Shown one piece after another: positions 19,413-27,143 of a stretch of DNA of 64,000 nucleotides. Below the pieces are notes generated by a model, which made no database searches, was not told the origin of the DNA, and worked only from the letters and a program-made list of their open reading frames with translations. Both the position numbers and the translations under genes were made by a program. Source of the DNA: Zobellia galactanivorans. GTDB lineage: Bacteria > Bacteroidota > Bacteroidia > Flavobacteriales > Flavobacteriaceae. The stretch spans positions 1,236,501-1,300,500 of the forward strand of contig NC_015844.1 in NCBI RefSeq assembly GCF_000973105.1, in the 5' to 3' direction. Numbering within the stretch: the stretch's first letter is position 1; each line of letters opens with the position of its first letter.

Positions 19413-19473
19413 GTTTTTTCTTTTAATCAGTAAAATTTATACTTGTGAATTTTCCGTTTTCAATTACCTCGAC

Positions 19474-20412
19474 TTAGGAAATGTTGAAAAATTCGGGAAT
19501 CATTTTCTTGGCGTTAGGCCTTATTCTTGCAACCGTGTCGGAATCCACTCCTTTATAGGGCCACCTGAGTTTAGGATTGAATTCCAGCCATCCTCCGATT
19601 TGCATCAACAGTTTATCCATGGCCATATTGGAATAGCCCTCAGTTAGCATCAACGGGACAATATATTTATCTAAAAATTCTATTATCCTTCCCTCTAATT
19701 CAAGGGCCTCATCAAGTTTTCCCGAAATCATATTATCATACCAATTTTGGGCGGCAACGGGATTTAAACAAGACATATTGGAATAGGCACCGTGACAGCC
19801 CGCCTTGATCCCGGTAGCAAGATGGTGCCCTGGAATAAAAACAGAAAGTTTTGAAGATATCCTTTTTGACAAGGCATACCAATCACTATCCCCTCCCGCA
19901 AGCTTAACACCTATTAGTCCCGCCACATTTTCCTTTAAAACATCTATATCTTGAATTGTAAGTTTCTTTTTTGCGTGCGGAGGGTTGTACAGCACCAGAC
20001 CAATACCATTGCCCACTTCTTCCATCTTCTTCAAAAAAACAATAGATTCTTCATTGGTAGGCACGAACCAATCGGGCAGGATCACTTGTATCGCACTTGG
20101 TTTTAAGTCTACGGACCGCCTTAGCCGTTCAATAGAGGTTATAGGACTCATATGGCTTGCCCCTATCTGAAAATTCAGGGAAGCCTTATTGCATTTGTCG
20201 GCCAAAATTTCACTGACCATATCGAACTCATCTTCAGTGATATTATAGAATTCCCCTGCCGAGCCATTGGAATAAATCCCGTCTACGCCCGCATCAATCA
20301 AGAAATCGATTTCTTGGGACAGCAGTGGATAATCAATACGCTCATCAGAATTTATGGGAAGTATCAAAGTAGCCCAATTGCCCTTTATACCATCAAATTT
20401 TAACGGCTTCAT
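19474..20412 (-). CDS. Second DHDPS/NAL-superfamily aldolase
   Basis: 312 residues, a TIM-barrel aldolase distinct from the two lyase copies. The loop is NGSAGEF instead of GSTGEG, the Tyr region is LVLYNPPHAKK and the Schiff-base Lys is in GLIGVKLAGG. YNPP is more like dihydrodipicolinate synthase-type or 2-keto-3-deoxy acid aldolases than like classical NanA, so it may act on a different 2-keto acid, for example a modified nonulosonate. It is the first gene after the 20543-20571 palindrome and is likely the start of a transcript running through sialidase. G+C is low, as in the neighbouring genes and unlike nanA. Confidence 0.85.
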   Translation of the reverse strand: MKPLKFDGIKGNWATLILPINSDERIDYPLLSQEIDFLIDAGVDGIYSNGSAGEFYNITEDEFDMVSEILADKCNKASLNFQIGASHMSPITSIERLRRSVDLKPSAIQVILPDWFVPTNEESIVFLKKMEEVGNGIGLVLYNPPHAKKKLTIQDIDVLKENVAGLIGVKLAGGDSDWYALSKRISSKLSVFIPGHHLATGIKAGCHGAYSNMSCLNPVAAQNWYDNMISGKLDEALELEGRIIEFLDKYIVPLMLTEGYSNMAMDKLLMQIGGWLEFNPKLRWPYKGVDSDTVARIRPNAKKMIPEFFNIS

Positions 20413-20542
20413 TTTATGTTGTTTTTTCTTTTTTCATTTTTAGTTTTTTAAGATGGCCATCACTATAAGAATCTCTCCAAAACGATTAGAACAAAAGACA
20501 ATCGTCTTCAAAAAAACTGCATTTCATTCAACTCCATATTTA

Positions 20543-20571
20543 AAAATTATATTGTACTACAATATAATTTT
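20543..20571. promoter_or_regulatory. Perfect 29-bp palindrome, probable GntR-family operator
   Basis: Arms of 14 bases around a central C, with core TATATTGT-ACT-ACAATATA centred on 20557. The core fits the FadR-subfamily GntR pattern TNGTNNNACNA. It lies 131 bp upstream of the aldolase-sialidase-lyase-symporter genes, and the same core occurs at 31970-31990 beside the GntR gene. This suggests direct control of the second half of the cluster. Confidence 0.75.
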
Positions 20572-20627
20572 ACTAAAATAGTACATTAAATCCAATATAT
20601 CCATTTAAGCGGCACATTATTGTCTTT

Positions 20628-21782
20628 TTAAAGCCCAACGCCTTCAAAAGATTTCCAACATTGGTACATGGCTCTGGGCGTGTGAAAACAACCCTTCCAT
20701 TTTCCTCCTTTTAAATTCAAATGAATCTTACCTTCCCTATTTAAATAGCCAAACCATTCTCCATTTTCCTGGTCAGAAAAATGCGTCCAAGCATAGTTAT
20801 GTACTTTTTGAAACCAATCAAATACCGATTTATCCTTGGTACATTCATATGCTTTGGCCAATGCGATCAAAGCCTCTAAATGTACCCACCATAGCTTTTG
20901 ATCATGTTCCAACTGTAGGGGTGGTTTTCCTCTGACATCCATGAAATAATATATTCCTCCATATTTATTATCCCAAGCGTACTCCAAAATATGAATAATT
21001 GTATTTACGGCTTTTTCGATTAACTTCTTATCATTGTTTCTCGCAGCAATATCAATCACAAACCACATAGCTTCCAATCCATGCCCCGGGTTAATTAGCC
21101 TACCTTCAAAACTATCATCATGGGTACCATCTGGTCGGACCGATTCAAAAATGAGCCCTGTTTCTTTATCCAAAAAACCATACATAATATCATGTACAAT
21201 ATTTTCCAAGACTTCATTGACCTCTTCCTTTTTTAAAATACCCTCCAACTCCAGCACCAGATTAGCCAAAATCATAGGTAACGCAAAGCTCTTTAATTGA
21301 CGCCCACCTGTATTTTTCTCGTAAATACCCTTTGGGCTACTTGACCTTTTGCGGATATTTTGGTATGTCTTTTCGGCCAGAATGAGTGATTCTTCATCGC
21401 CAGAAACTTTTCCATATTGACAAAGAGCCATTGCAGCAAAACAATCCGTAAAGATATTGTAGGGCTGAACCAAAGCCGATCCACTTCTTGTAGTGGAGAA
21501 ATAAAAATTCCCCTCACCGTCCATTCCATTTTTCACTATAAAATCTATGCCGGACTTCGCTATATTGAGCCACGTACTATTTTGTTCTACTTCGCCATAT
21601 AACATTGAAAAAATCCATGCTTGCCTAGCTTGAAGCCACATGAACTTATCGGTATCATACACCTTTCCTTGGTTGTCCAAGCAGGAAAAATAGCCGCCAT
21701 CAACCTTATCCAAGGAATTTTTCTCCCAAAATGGGATAATATCATTCAAAAGTGCATCTTTATAAAAGTTGCTATATCTCAT
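20628..21782 (-). CDS. N-acylglucosamine 2-epimerase (AGE family)
   Basis: 384 residues from ATG at 21782 (MRYSNFYKDAL); a longer frame from a TTG at 21881 adds residues unlike the family. The (alpha/alpha)6-barrel AGE signatures are visible: DKFMWLQARQAWIFSMLY, NPGHGLEAMWFVIDIA with the conserved His, and LEHDQKLWWVHLEALIAL with the second catalytic His. It interconverts ManNAc and GlcNAc, the step after the lyase in the Bacteroidetes sialate pathway. A sugar kinase to finish the route is not in the window. It ends 56 bp before the big palindrome and was probably transcribed with the upstream CoA-module genes. Confidence 0.92.
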   Translation of the reverse strand: MRYSNFYKDALLNDIIPFWEKNSLDKVDGGYFSCLDNQGKVYDTDKFMWLQARQAWIFSMLYGEVEQNSTWLNIAKSGIDFIVKNGMDGEGNFYFSTTRSGSALVQPYNIFTDCFAAMALCQYGKVSGDEESLILAEKTYQNIRKRSSSPKGIYEKNTGGRQLKSFALPMILANLVLELEGILKKEEVNEVLENIVHDIMYGFLDKETGLIFESVRPDGTHDDSFEGRLINPGHGLEAMWFVIDIAARNNDKKLIEKAVNTIIHILEYAWDNKYGGIYYFMDVRGKPPLQLEHDQKLWWVHLEALIALAKAYECTKDKSVFDWFQKVHNYAWTHFSDQENGEWFGYLNREGKIHLNLKGGKWKGCFHTPRAMYQCWKSFEGVGL

Positions 21783-21921
21783 AAGTATATTAGTATTACG
21801 TCTTTCTAATTTTACAAGTACCGCCCTATATCTAACATTTAACCCCATATTTGGAATTTTAGTCAAGATTCTTGTTTTCAACCCTTATTCCTAAATTCAC
21901 ATCGCCCCCAATGTTCTATAA

Positions 21922-23064
21922 TCATTTATACATTAAGGTTTTAGATTCATTAAAGGAGTTTTGTAATTGCCTTAAGGTCACGATTGGATCGATATCGTTT
22001 TTTAGATGTTTATGCAAAACCCTTCCCAAATACTCTTGAAAACTGGGCCAACCAAAATAACGAGGCCTCACATATGCACTTTCCAATGTTTGAAGTGTAT
22101 TTTGAAAAAAATTATCGGTTAAATTGTTGGCATCGGGATCCATCCAACAAGTTATATTTCCAGGTTGTCCGTTGTTAACCGTGTATATGTCCTTTTGAAC
22201 TCTTTCACTACAAACCCAATAACAGTAATCTACTGCTTCAATACTATTTTTGCACTGTGAAGAAACCGCAATACCAGCGCCACCTAAAACTGTCTTGGCG
22301 TTTGGGGAATCTGTAAATACAAGTCGGTTTTCCCTAAACCCCTTACGGGAATAGTTGGTATAATTGAAGGCCAGAGGAGCGTAAACGATATCATCAGTTT
22401 GTGCCATATAGTCATATAGGTCTATAGGATTCCAATCCAAGGCGTTTGGATGAAACTCCATACACATTCTTTTCATTAAGCCCAATATTTCAATTCCCAC
22501 CTTATGAGGCACCAATTCCTCTGAATCCATTACTATTGGTGCTCCAAATTGATTACAAAGGGATAAAAATGCACAAAGACTATCGGTCGGACAGAGAGCC
22601 ATCCCGACATATTTCCCATTGGATCTCAACCTGTGGGCCAATGCAAACACCTCTTCCCAAGATTTAGGAATACTATCGGACAACAAATCCTTTCGGTAAC
22701 TACCACATTGAAATGCCGCATCGATTGGCAATGCCCATTGGTGCTTTTGAAAAGAATAACTTGAAAAGCTTGGACCCGCCGATTGCGCCTTGAGCAACAA
22801 AAACAACTCATCTGAAAGATGTTCTTCCAAAGGAACAAGGCACCCTGTGCCTGCAATTACTCCGCAATGTGGATGATCAAGGATTAGTAAATCATATTGT
22901 TCCGATAAACTCTCAATGGAAAAATCCCCAAAGTCGGTCAAAGATCGTTTTTGCCATTCAACAATTATCCCTTTTTCTTCGTAATATGCAGCAGAGGCCG
23001 CAATAAGTGGGTCATAACCCCTTGGATGATCCCATGTTATCCCCTTAAGAGTTATTGAAGCCAT
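21922..23064 (-). CDS. Extracellular solute-binding-protein-like protein lacking a signal peptide
   Basis: 380 residues with the type-2 periplasmic-binding-protein look of sugar ABC transporter receptors (YDLLILDHPHCGVI, HQWALPIDAAFQCGSYRKDLL, IPKSWEEVFALAHRL, KTVLGGAGIAVSSQ). It begins MASITLKGITWDHPRGYDP, with no signal peptide or lipobox, and no ABC permease or ATPase gene lies nearby. The start overlaps the stop of the enoyl-CoA hydratase gene by one base (TAATG), so it is translationally coupled to that gene. A cytoplasmic role with the CoA enzymes, as a ligand-binding partner or a recruited enzyme, is inferred. The family call rests on fold-like motifs only. Confidence 0.65.
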   Translation of the reverse strand: MASITLKGITWDHPRGYDPLIAASAAYYEEKGIIVEWQKRSLTDFGDFSIESLSEQYDLLILDHPHCGVIAGTGCLVPLEEHLSDELFLLLKAQSAGPSFSSYSFQKHQWALPIDAAFQCGSYRKDLLSDSIPKSWEEVFALAHRLRSNGKYVGMALCPTDSLCAFLSLCNQFGAPIVMDSEELVPHKVGIEILGLMKRMCMEFHPNALDWNPIDLYDYMAQTDDIVYAPLAFNYTNYSRKGFRENRLVFTDSPNAKTVLGGAGIAVSSQCKNSIEAVDYCYWVCSERVQKDIYTVNNGQPGNITCWMDPDANNLTDNFFQNTLQTLESAYVRPRYFGWPSFQEYLGRVLHKHLKNDIDPIVTLRQLQNSFNESKTLMYK

Positions 23065-23840
23065 TATTTGTTATTCAAACTTTTTTGATAGAATTCCTGT
23101 ATTTTTCCCTGACCCTCTTCAGAGCTATAAAATTTACCCAACTGTTCATTTTCCATATCCAAGGCCGAGACATCCACTTCACCCAAGCATTTGCGTGTCA
23201 ATTGTTTAATCGCCCTTAACCTATCAACTGGCTTATCGGTCAATTGAGCCACAAATTCTCCAACCCTTTCATTGAACCCTTCTTTTTCATAGATGTGGTT
23301 TACTACTCCCTTAGCCCACATTTCCTCGGCAGTAACTGCCCTGCCGGTCATAATCATCTCATTGGCCAAATTACTCCCGATTTTTCTGGTTAATCTCTGG
23401 GTTCCACCACCACCTGGAATTAGATTAAGGTTAATTTCCGGCAGGCCGAGTTTCGCATATTGCCTACATAAGATCATATCACATGACAGGGCAATTTCAA
23501 ACCCACCACCAAAAGCATAGCCATTTATCGCAGCAATAATCGGCTTGGAATTTTTCTCTATGGCTGCGTAAAGCCTCCTGCCCATTAATTGAAATGCCTC
23601 AAATTCCTCTTCGGTTTGTTGAGCGTATTCCTTAATATCGGCGCCCGCCATAAATGCCTTGCCCTCGCCAGTAATAACAGCGACGGCTATTTTACCGTCA
23701 TTAGTTGAATGGACCAACTCAAGTGATTCAATGATTTCATTCATCATTTGACGATTCATAGCATTAAGCTGATCGGGTCTATTAAATTTTATCCATGCCA
23801 CCCGGTTGGATACCTCATATTTTAGAAATTTGAACACCAT
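23064..23840 (-). CDS. Enoyl-CoA hydratase/isomerase (crotonase family)
   Basis: 258 residues. The CoA/oxyanion signatures AFMAGADIKEYAQ and AAINGYAFGGGFEIALSCDM are present. Both hydratase glutamates appear conserved: E in GGGFEIAL and E in LGLPEINLNLIPGGGGTQRL. It should hydrate an enoyl-CoA, or carry out a related reaction, in the cytoplasm. It is 13 bp downstream of the CaiB-type CoA-transferase, whose product it probably uses, and overlaps the next gene by one base. Its presence inside a sialic-acid cluster is unusual, since sialate breakdown needs no CoA chemistry. Confidence 0.92.
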   Translation of the reverse strand: MVFKFLKYEVSNRVAWIKFNRPDQLNAMNRQMMNEIIESLELVHSTNDGKIAVAVITGEGKAFMAGADIKEYAQQTEEEFEAFQLMGRRLYAAIEKNSKPIIAAINGYAFGGGFEIALSCDMILCRQYAKLGLPEINLNLIPGGGGTQRLTRKIGSNLANEMIMTGRAVTAEEMWAKGVVNHIYEKEGFNERVGEFVAQLTDKPVDRLRAIKQLTRKCLGEVDVSALDMENEQLGKFYSSEEGQGKIQEFYQKSLNNK

Positions 23841-23853
23841 ACTAAAGTCACTT

Positions 23854-25059
23854 TTATTTTACCTTCTCAACACTTATCACCTCAACGTTTATCAAATCGG
23901 CAATTTCCTCCTCCGTATAGCCCAATTCTGAAAGAATTTCCTCACCATGTTCTCCTATTAATGGAGATGCCCTTGTAATCTCACCGGGTGTCTCACTCAT
24001 TGTAAAAGGAATATTCGTAACTTTTACCTTGCCCGCTTTAGGATGTCTAATTTCAACAAAAGTATTGTTGAACTTGACCTGAGGGTCGAATTCAACTTCG
24101 GACTGTTTGTTGACCTTGGCTACCCAAATATCAAAAGACAGCATGATGTCCAGCCATTCTTGGGTGGTTTTAGTTTTTATGATTTTTTCGACTTCCCCAT
24201 GAATTTCATCTCTTTTATCGTATAAAATCTGAGCATCATCGTACTTGTTCAAAGTATCGTCTTCAAGTGCCTTCACCAATTTTGACCAAGGACACATGGC
24301 TATAGAAATAAATCCATCCTTTGTCCCATACATCCCAAACGGTGCTGCATTTCCGGGGTGACCTATATTAGAATTCGGTCTTTCAAAAGGAACCCCTAAA
24401 TTTTGAATGGTGAAGTAATCTTGCATCTGAAAGGCAATGGCAGAAGACAGCAGATTCGTCTTGATTTCCTGACCAATCCCAGTTCTTTCCCGATAAAACA
24501 ATGCCGCTAAAATGGCATATACAGAGTTCAAGGCATTAACCTGATCGCAAAGTGCCGTACCTATTGCTACCGGACCGTCATTCTCTTTACCACTGGTCAT
24601 TACGGCCCCACTGATACTTTGCGCCAATAAATCCTGCCCCGGTCTTTTTAAATAGGGCCCCTCATCTCCCCAGCCACTTGCTGAGCAATATATAATGGAG
24701 GGGTTTATTTGTTTTAAATCTTCATAACCATACCCAAGTCGCTTCATCACCCCTGGACGAAAATTTTCAACAATAATATCTGCCTGCTGTACCAGTTTAT
24801 AAATAATATCCTTTCCTTGTTCCGATTTCATATCGACGGCAATGGACCTCTTATTTCTGTTCCATGCCATAAAACAAGGTGACTCATCACCTGCAATCCA
24901 TTTGTTGAAAAAGGTCATATCGCGATAAATATCACCTGTCTTAATTCGCTCAACTTTAATGACATCAGCACCCACATCGCCCAACATTTGAGTAGCGTAC
25001 GGCCCTTGTAACAACTGTGAAAAATCTAATACCTTTATTCCTTCCAATGCCTGTTTCAT
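23854..25059 (-). CDS. CaiB/BaiF-family (class III) CoA-transferase
   Basis: 401 residues. N-terminal GIKVLDFSQLLQGPYATQMLGDVGADVIKVE and RNKRSIAVDMKSEQGKD are hallmark class III motifs. The catalytic Asp is conserved as D172 in GPVAIGTALCDQVN. The enzyme would move CoA between carboxylic acids in the cytoplasm. It forms a tight block with the SDR upstream (62 bp) and the enoyl-CoA hydratase downstream (13 bp). Together they suggest activation of a carboxylate as a CoA thioester, then hydration and oxidoreduction. The acid cannot be named from the sequence; possibilities include an acyl substituent or a keto-acid fragment of a modified sialic acid. Confidence 0.92.
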   Translation of the reverse strand: MKQALEGIKVLDFSQLLQGPYATQMLGDVGADVIKVERIKTGDIYRDMTFFNKWIAGDESPCFMAWNRNKRSIAVDMKSEQGKDIIYKLVQQADIIVENFRPGVMKRLGYGYEDLKQINPSIIYCSASGWGDEGPYLKRPGQDLLAQSISGAVMTSGKENDGPVAIGTALCDQVNALNSVYAILAALFYRERTGIGQEIKTNLLSSAIAFQMQDYFTIQNLGVPFERPNSNIGHPGNAAPFGMYGTKDGFISIAMCPWSKLVKALEDDTLNKYDDAQILYDKRDEIHGEVEKIIKTKTTQEWLDIMLSFDIWVAKVNKQSEVEFDPQVKFNNTFVEIRHPKAGKVKVTNIPFTMSETPGEITRASPLIGEHGEEILSELGYTEEEIADLINVEVISVEKVK

Positions 25060-25121
25060 AAGTTATGATCTATTGTCTTTTGGTTAACTGCCCTAAGCTT
25101 TGGGTCATTAATGCAATTCCT

Positions 25122-25892
25122 TTAAATATATCTCGGTAGGGTACATAGCCCCCCGTCTACTTTCAAGTCCTCTCCCGTAATAAATGTAGACTCATCAGAA
25201 GCCAAAAAAACCGCAGTCATAGCCACCTCTTGTGAAGTTCCCATTCTATTCATCGCAGCTTGTGTTTCACTTTTTTTCAGGAACTCCTCTCCCTCATTCT
25301 TTATACGTTCTTGATTAAGTGGGGTCATAATTGCCCCGGGGGAAATAGTATTAAAGCGAACATTAAACCTACCATATTGTCCCGCCAACTGGCTACTCAT
25401 AGCCATTATAGCCCCTTTAATGCCGGCATACACGGTCCAATCATCCCAACTTCGATGGGCCTGTACCGATGAGATGCTTATAATACTTCCGGAATTTTGG
25501 CGTAACATATAAGGGAGTGACATTTTTATTCCCCTAAATACACTTTTCAGGTTTATGTTGACCAACTCGTCAAATTCATCTTCTTTCATTCTTGTTATAT
25601 CGTAACTCTTTGCTATGGCTGCGTTATTTACAAGAACATCTATTTTTTGAAAGGCAGTTACAGTATTTTCAATAAGGGATGCGACACTATCGGCATCACC
25701 TACATCACACTTGTATACCTCAACCGGGTAACCCTTTTTTTGCAACTCTTCGGCCTCTCCTGCACATTTTTCCATATTTATATCGGCCATAACCACAATG
25801 GCCCCTTCTTTAGCGAAAGCCTTGCATATGGCCAACCCAATACCGCTGGCCGCTCCCGTAATTATGGCTACCTTTTTCTCTAACCTTCCCAT
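25122..25892 (-). CDS. Short-chain dehydrogenase/reductase
   Basis: 256 residues. The Rossmann motif is ITGAASGIG (about 11-19), followed by VLVNNAA and the catalytic triad Ser in SIISISSVQ with Y-x-x-x-K in WTVYAGIKGAIMA. The C-terminal FITGEDLKVDGG is typical of classical SDRs. A D at the end of beta-2 (MADINMEKC) favours NAD(H). It is the first gene of the SDR/CaiB/hydratase/binding-protein block and starts 120 bp downstream of the lyase copy 2 stop. It could oxidise a hydroxyacyl-CoA or a sugar alcohol. Confidence 0.92.
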   Translation of the reverse strand: MGRLEKKVAIITGAASGIGLAICKAFAKEGAIVVMADINMEKCAGEAEELQKKGYPVEVYKCDVGDADSVASLIENTVTAFQKIDVLVNNAAIAKSYDITRMKEDEFDELVNINLKSVFRGIKMSLPYMLRQNSGSIISISSVQAHRSWDDWTVYAGIKGAIMAMSSQLAGQYGRFNVRFNTISPGAIMTPLNQERIKNEGEEFLKKSETQAAMNRMGTSQEVAMTAVFLASDESTFITGEDLKVDGGLCTLPRYI

Positions 25893-26012
25893 ATTATTTT
25901 AGATATACAATCATTTTTCGCAATATCAGGTATTTCATACCCTATCGACTATTCCCTTGATTACGTCCACATACTTAAACAACAAACCTCATTTGATTAT
26001 AGCTTCTTCAGG

Positions 26013-26909
26013 TCAAAACAGTCCGATATTTTTAAGGTTTCGGTAAAAGGTATCGTACTCGTTTTGCGATAGGGGAAGCAAGGGTGAGCGTGGCGGACCG
26101 AAATCGTGTCCGGACATTTGCATGATCGCCTTTTGCGAGGCCAGACCGTCATAGCCCAAGAGCGCATCGATTATCCTAACGGCCTTGAAGTATTCCGTCC
26201 TTGCCCCCTCTTGGTCGCCCTTTGTGTATCTTTCGGTGATATTGTGGTAGGTGGGCGCCATAAAGTTATAGGTGCTCCCCACGAACGAATCCGCACCCAT
26301 GGCCAAGGCGGGAAGGAAGAGCTCGTCTACACCGAAGAACATTTTGTACCTCTCGCCGTAGAGCTCTTGGCACATCATAAAATCGTCGATGGCCCCGGAG
26401 GTATATTTGATCCCGCCCAACTGTGGCAAGGTATCGCCTATCTTCTCCAAGAAGGTGTGCATCTTGAAATTGAGCCCCGTCTTGCCCGGTATATGGTAAT
26501 AGACAAAGGGCACATCGTTCTGGCACTCGGCTATTTTGCGTACCGCCTGCACGAGCTGTTCTATACTGGAAACCGTATAGTACGCCGGCAAGGTAGCCGA
26601 TACGGCAAACGCCCCCGCCCCCACGGCATGCCTGATTAGCTCCTCGGTCGCATCGTAACTCGTATGGCTGACATTCACGATAACGGGTATCCGTCCGTCG
26701 ACCGCACCTATGTAGGCTTCGGTGACATCCATTCGTTGGCGCACCGTCATCGACAGACCCTCCCCGGTACTGCCCATGGCATAAAGGCCATTGATGCCGT
26801 TATCAATAAGGTGCTCCACCAATTTCGGTATGGGGGCCATATCAACACAACCCGATTTGTCGAAAGGGCTGAACACCGCCGCTATCAATCCTTTTATATC
26901 TAATCTCAT
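26013..26909 (-). CDS. nanA: N-acetylneuraminate lyase, copy 2
   Basis: 298 residues, identical to copy 1 except Asp17 and Arg93. The GSTGEG loop (46-51), YYHIPGKTG and Lys168 are intact, so the enzyme should be active. Here the gene stands between susD (178 bp after its predicted end segment) and the SDR. The junctions of the duplicated DNA are within a few bases of the gene on its 3' side and 56 bp away on its 5' side. Having it behind susD means lyase is made from the upstream transcript too. The G+C-rich composition again contrasts with both neighbours. Confidence 0.93.
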   Translation of the reverse strand: MRLDIKGLIAAVFSPFDKSGCVDMAPIPKLVEHLIDNGINGLYAMGSTGEGLSMTVRQRMDVTEAYIGAVDGRIPVIVNVSHTSYDATEELIRHAVGAGAFAVSATLPAYYTVSSIEQLVQAVRKIAECQNDVPFVYYHIPGKTGLNFKMHTFLEKIGDTLPQLGGIKYTSGAIDDFMMCQELYGERYKMFFGVDELFLPALAMGADSFVGSTYNFMAPTYHNITERYTKGDQEGARTEYFKAVRIIDALLGYDGLASQKAIMQMSGHDFGPPRSPLLPLSQNEYDTFYRNLKNIGLF

Positions 26910-26965
26910 TCTATTTGTTTTAATTCTACACTATGATTAGGCCACAATTTTTGATGATGGCCCAA
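26013..26965. repeat. Direct repeat copy B (953 bp, contains nanA copy 2)
   Basis: Partner of 17270-18222 at an offset of 8743 bp, same orientation, about seven mismatches (two of them just upstream of the gene). Recombination between the copies would remove or amplify the 8.7-kb unit from sialidase through SDR. Confidence 0.95.
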
Positions 26966-27082
26966 GAACTCAATCTTGTTTTCATCATCTTAACCGCCTC
27001 CTTTGATCAACTTATTGAAATTGGTTTTCTCTTCTGTAATCAGTGATAATAATGAGGCAAATTCAGTATTCACCGAAACATA

Positions 27083-27105
27083 AGGCGGAATCATAGACTC
27101 CGCCT
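27083..27105 (-). terminator. Hairpin after susD, possible attenuator
   Basis: AGGCGGA pairs with TCCGCCT around a 9-nt loop, 39 bp past the susD stop. The T-tract on the minus strand is weak (TATGTTT), so partial termination or mRNA protection is more likely than a full stop. Confidence 0.45.
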
Positions 27106-27143
27106 CCGTCTCAGCTCTAACTAACTAGCTAACTCAAATACTA

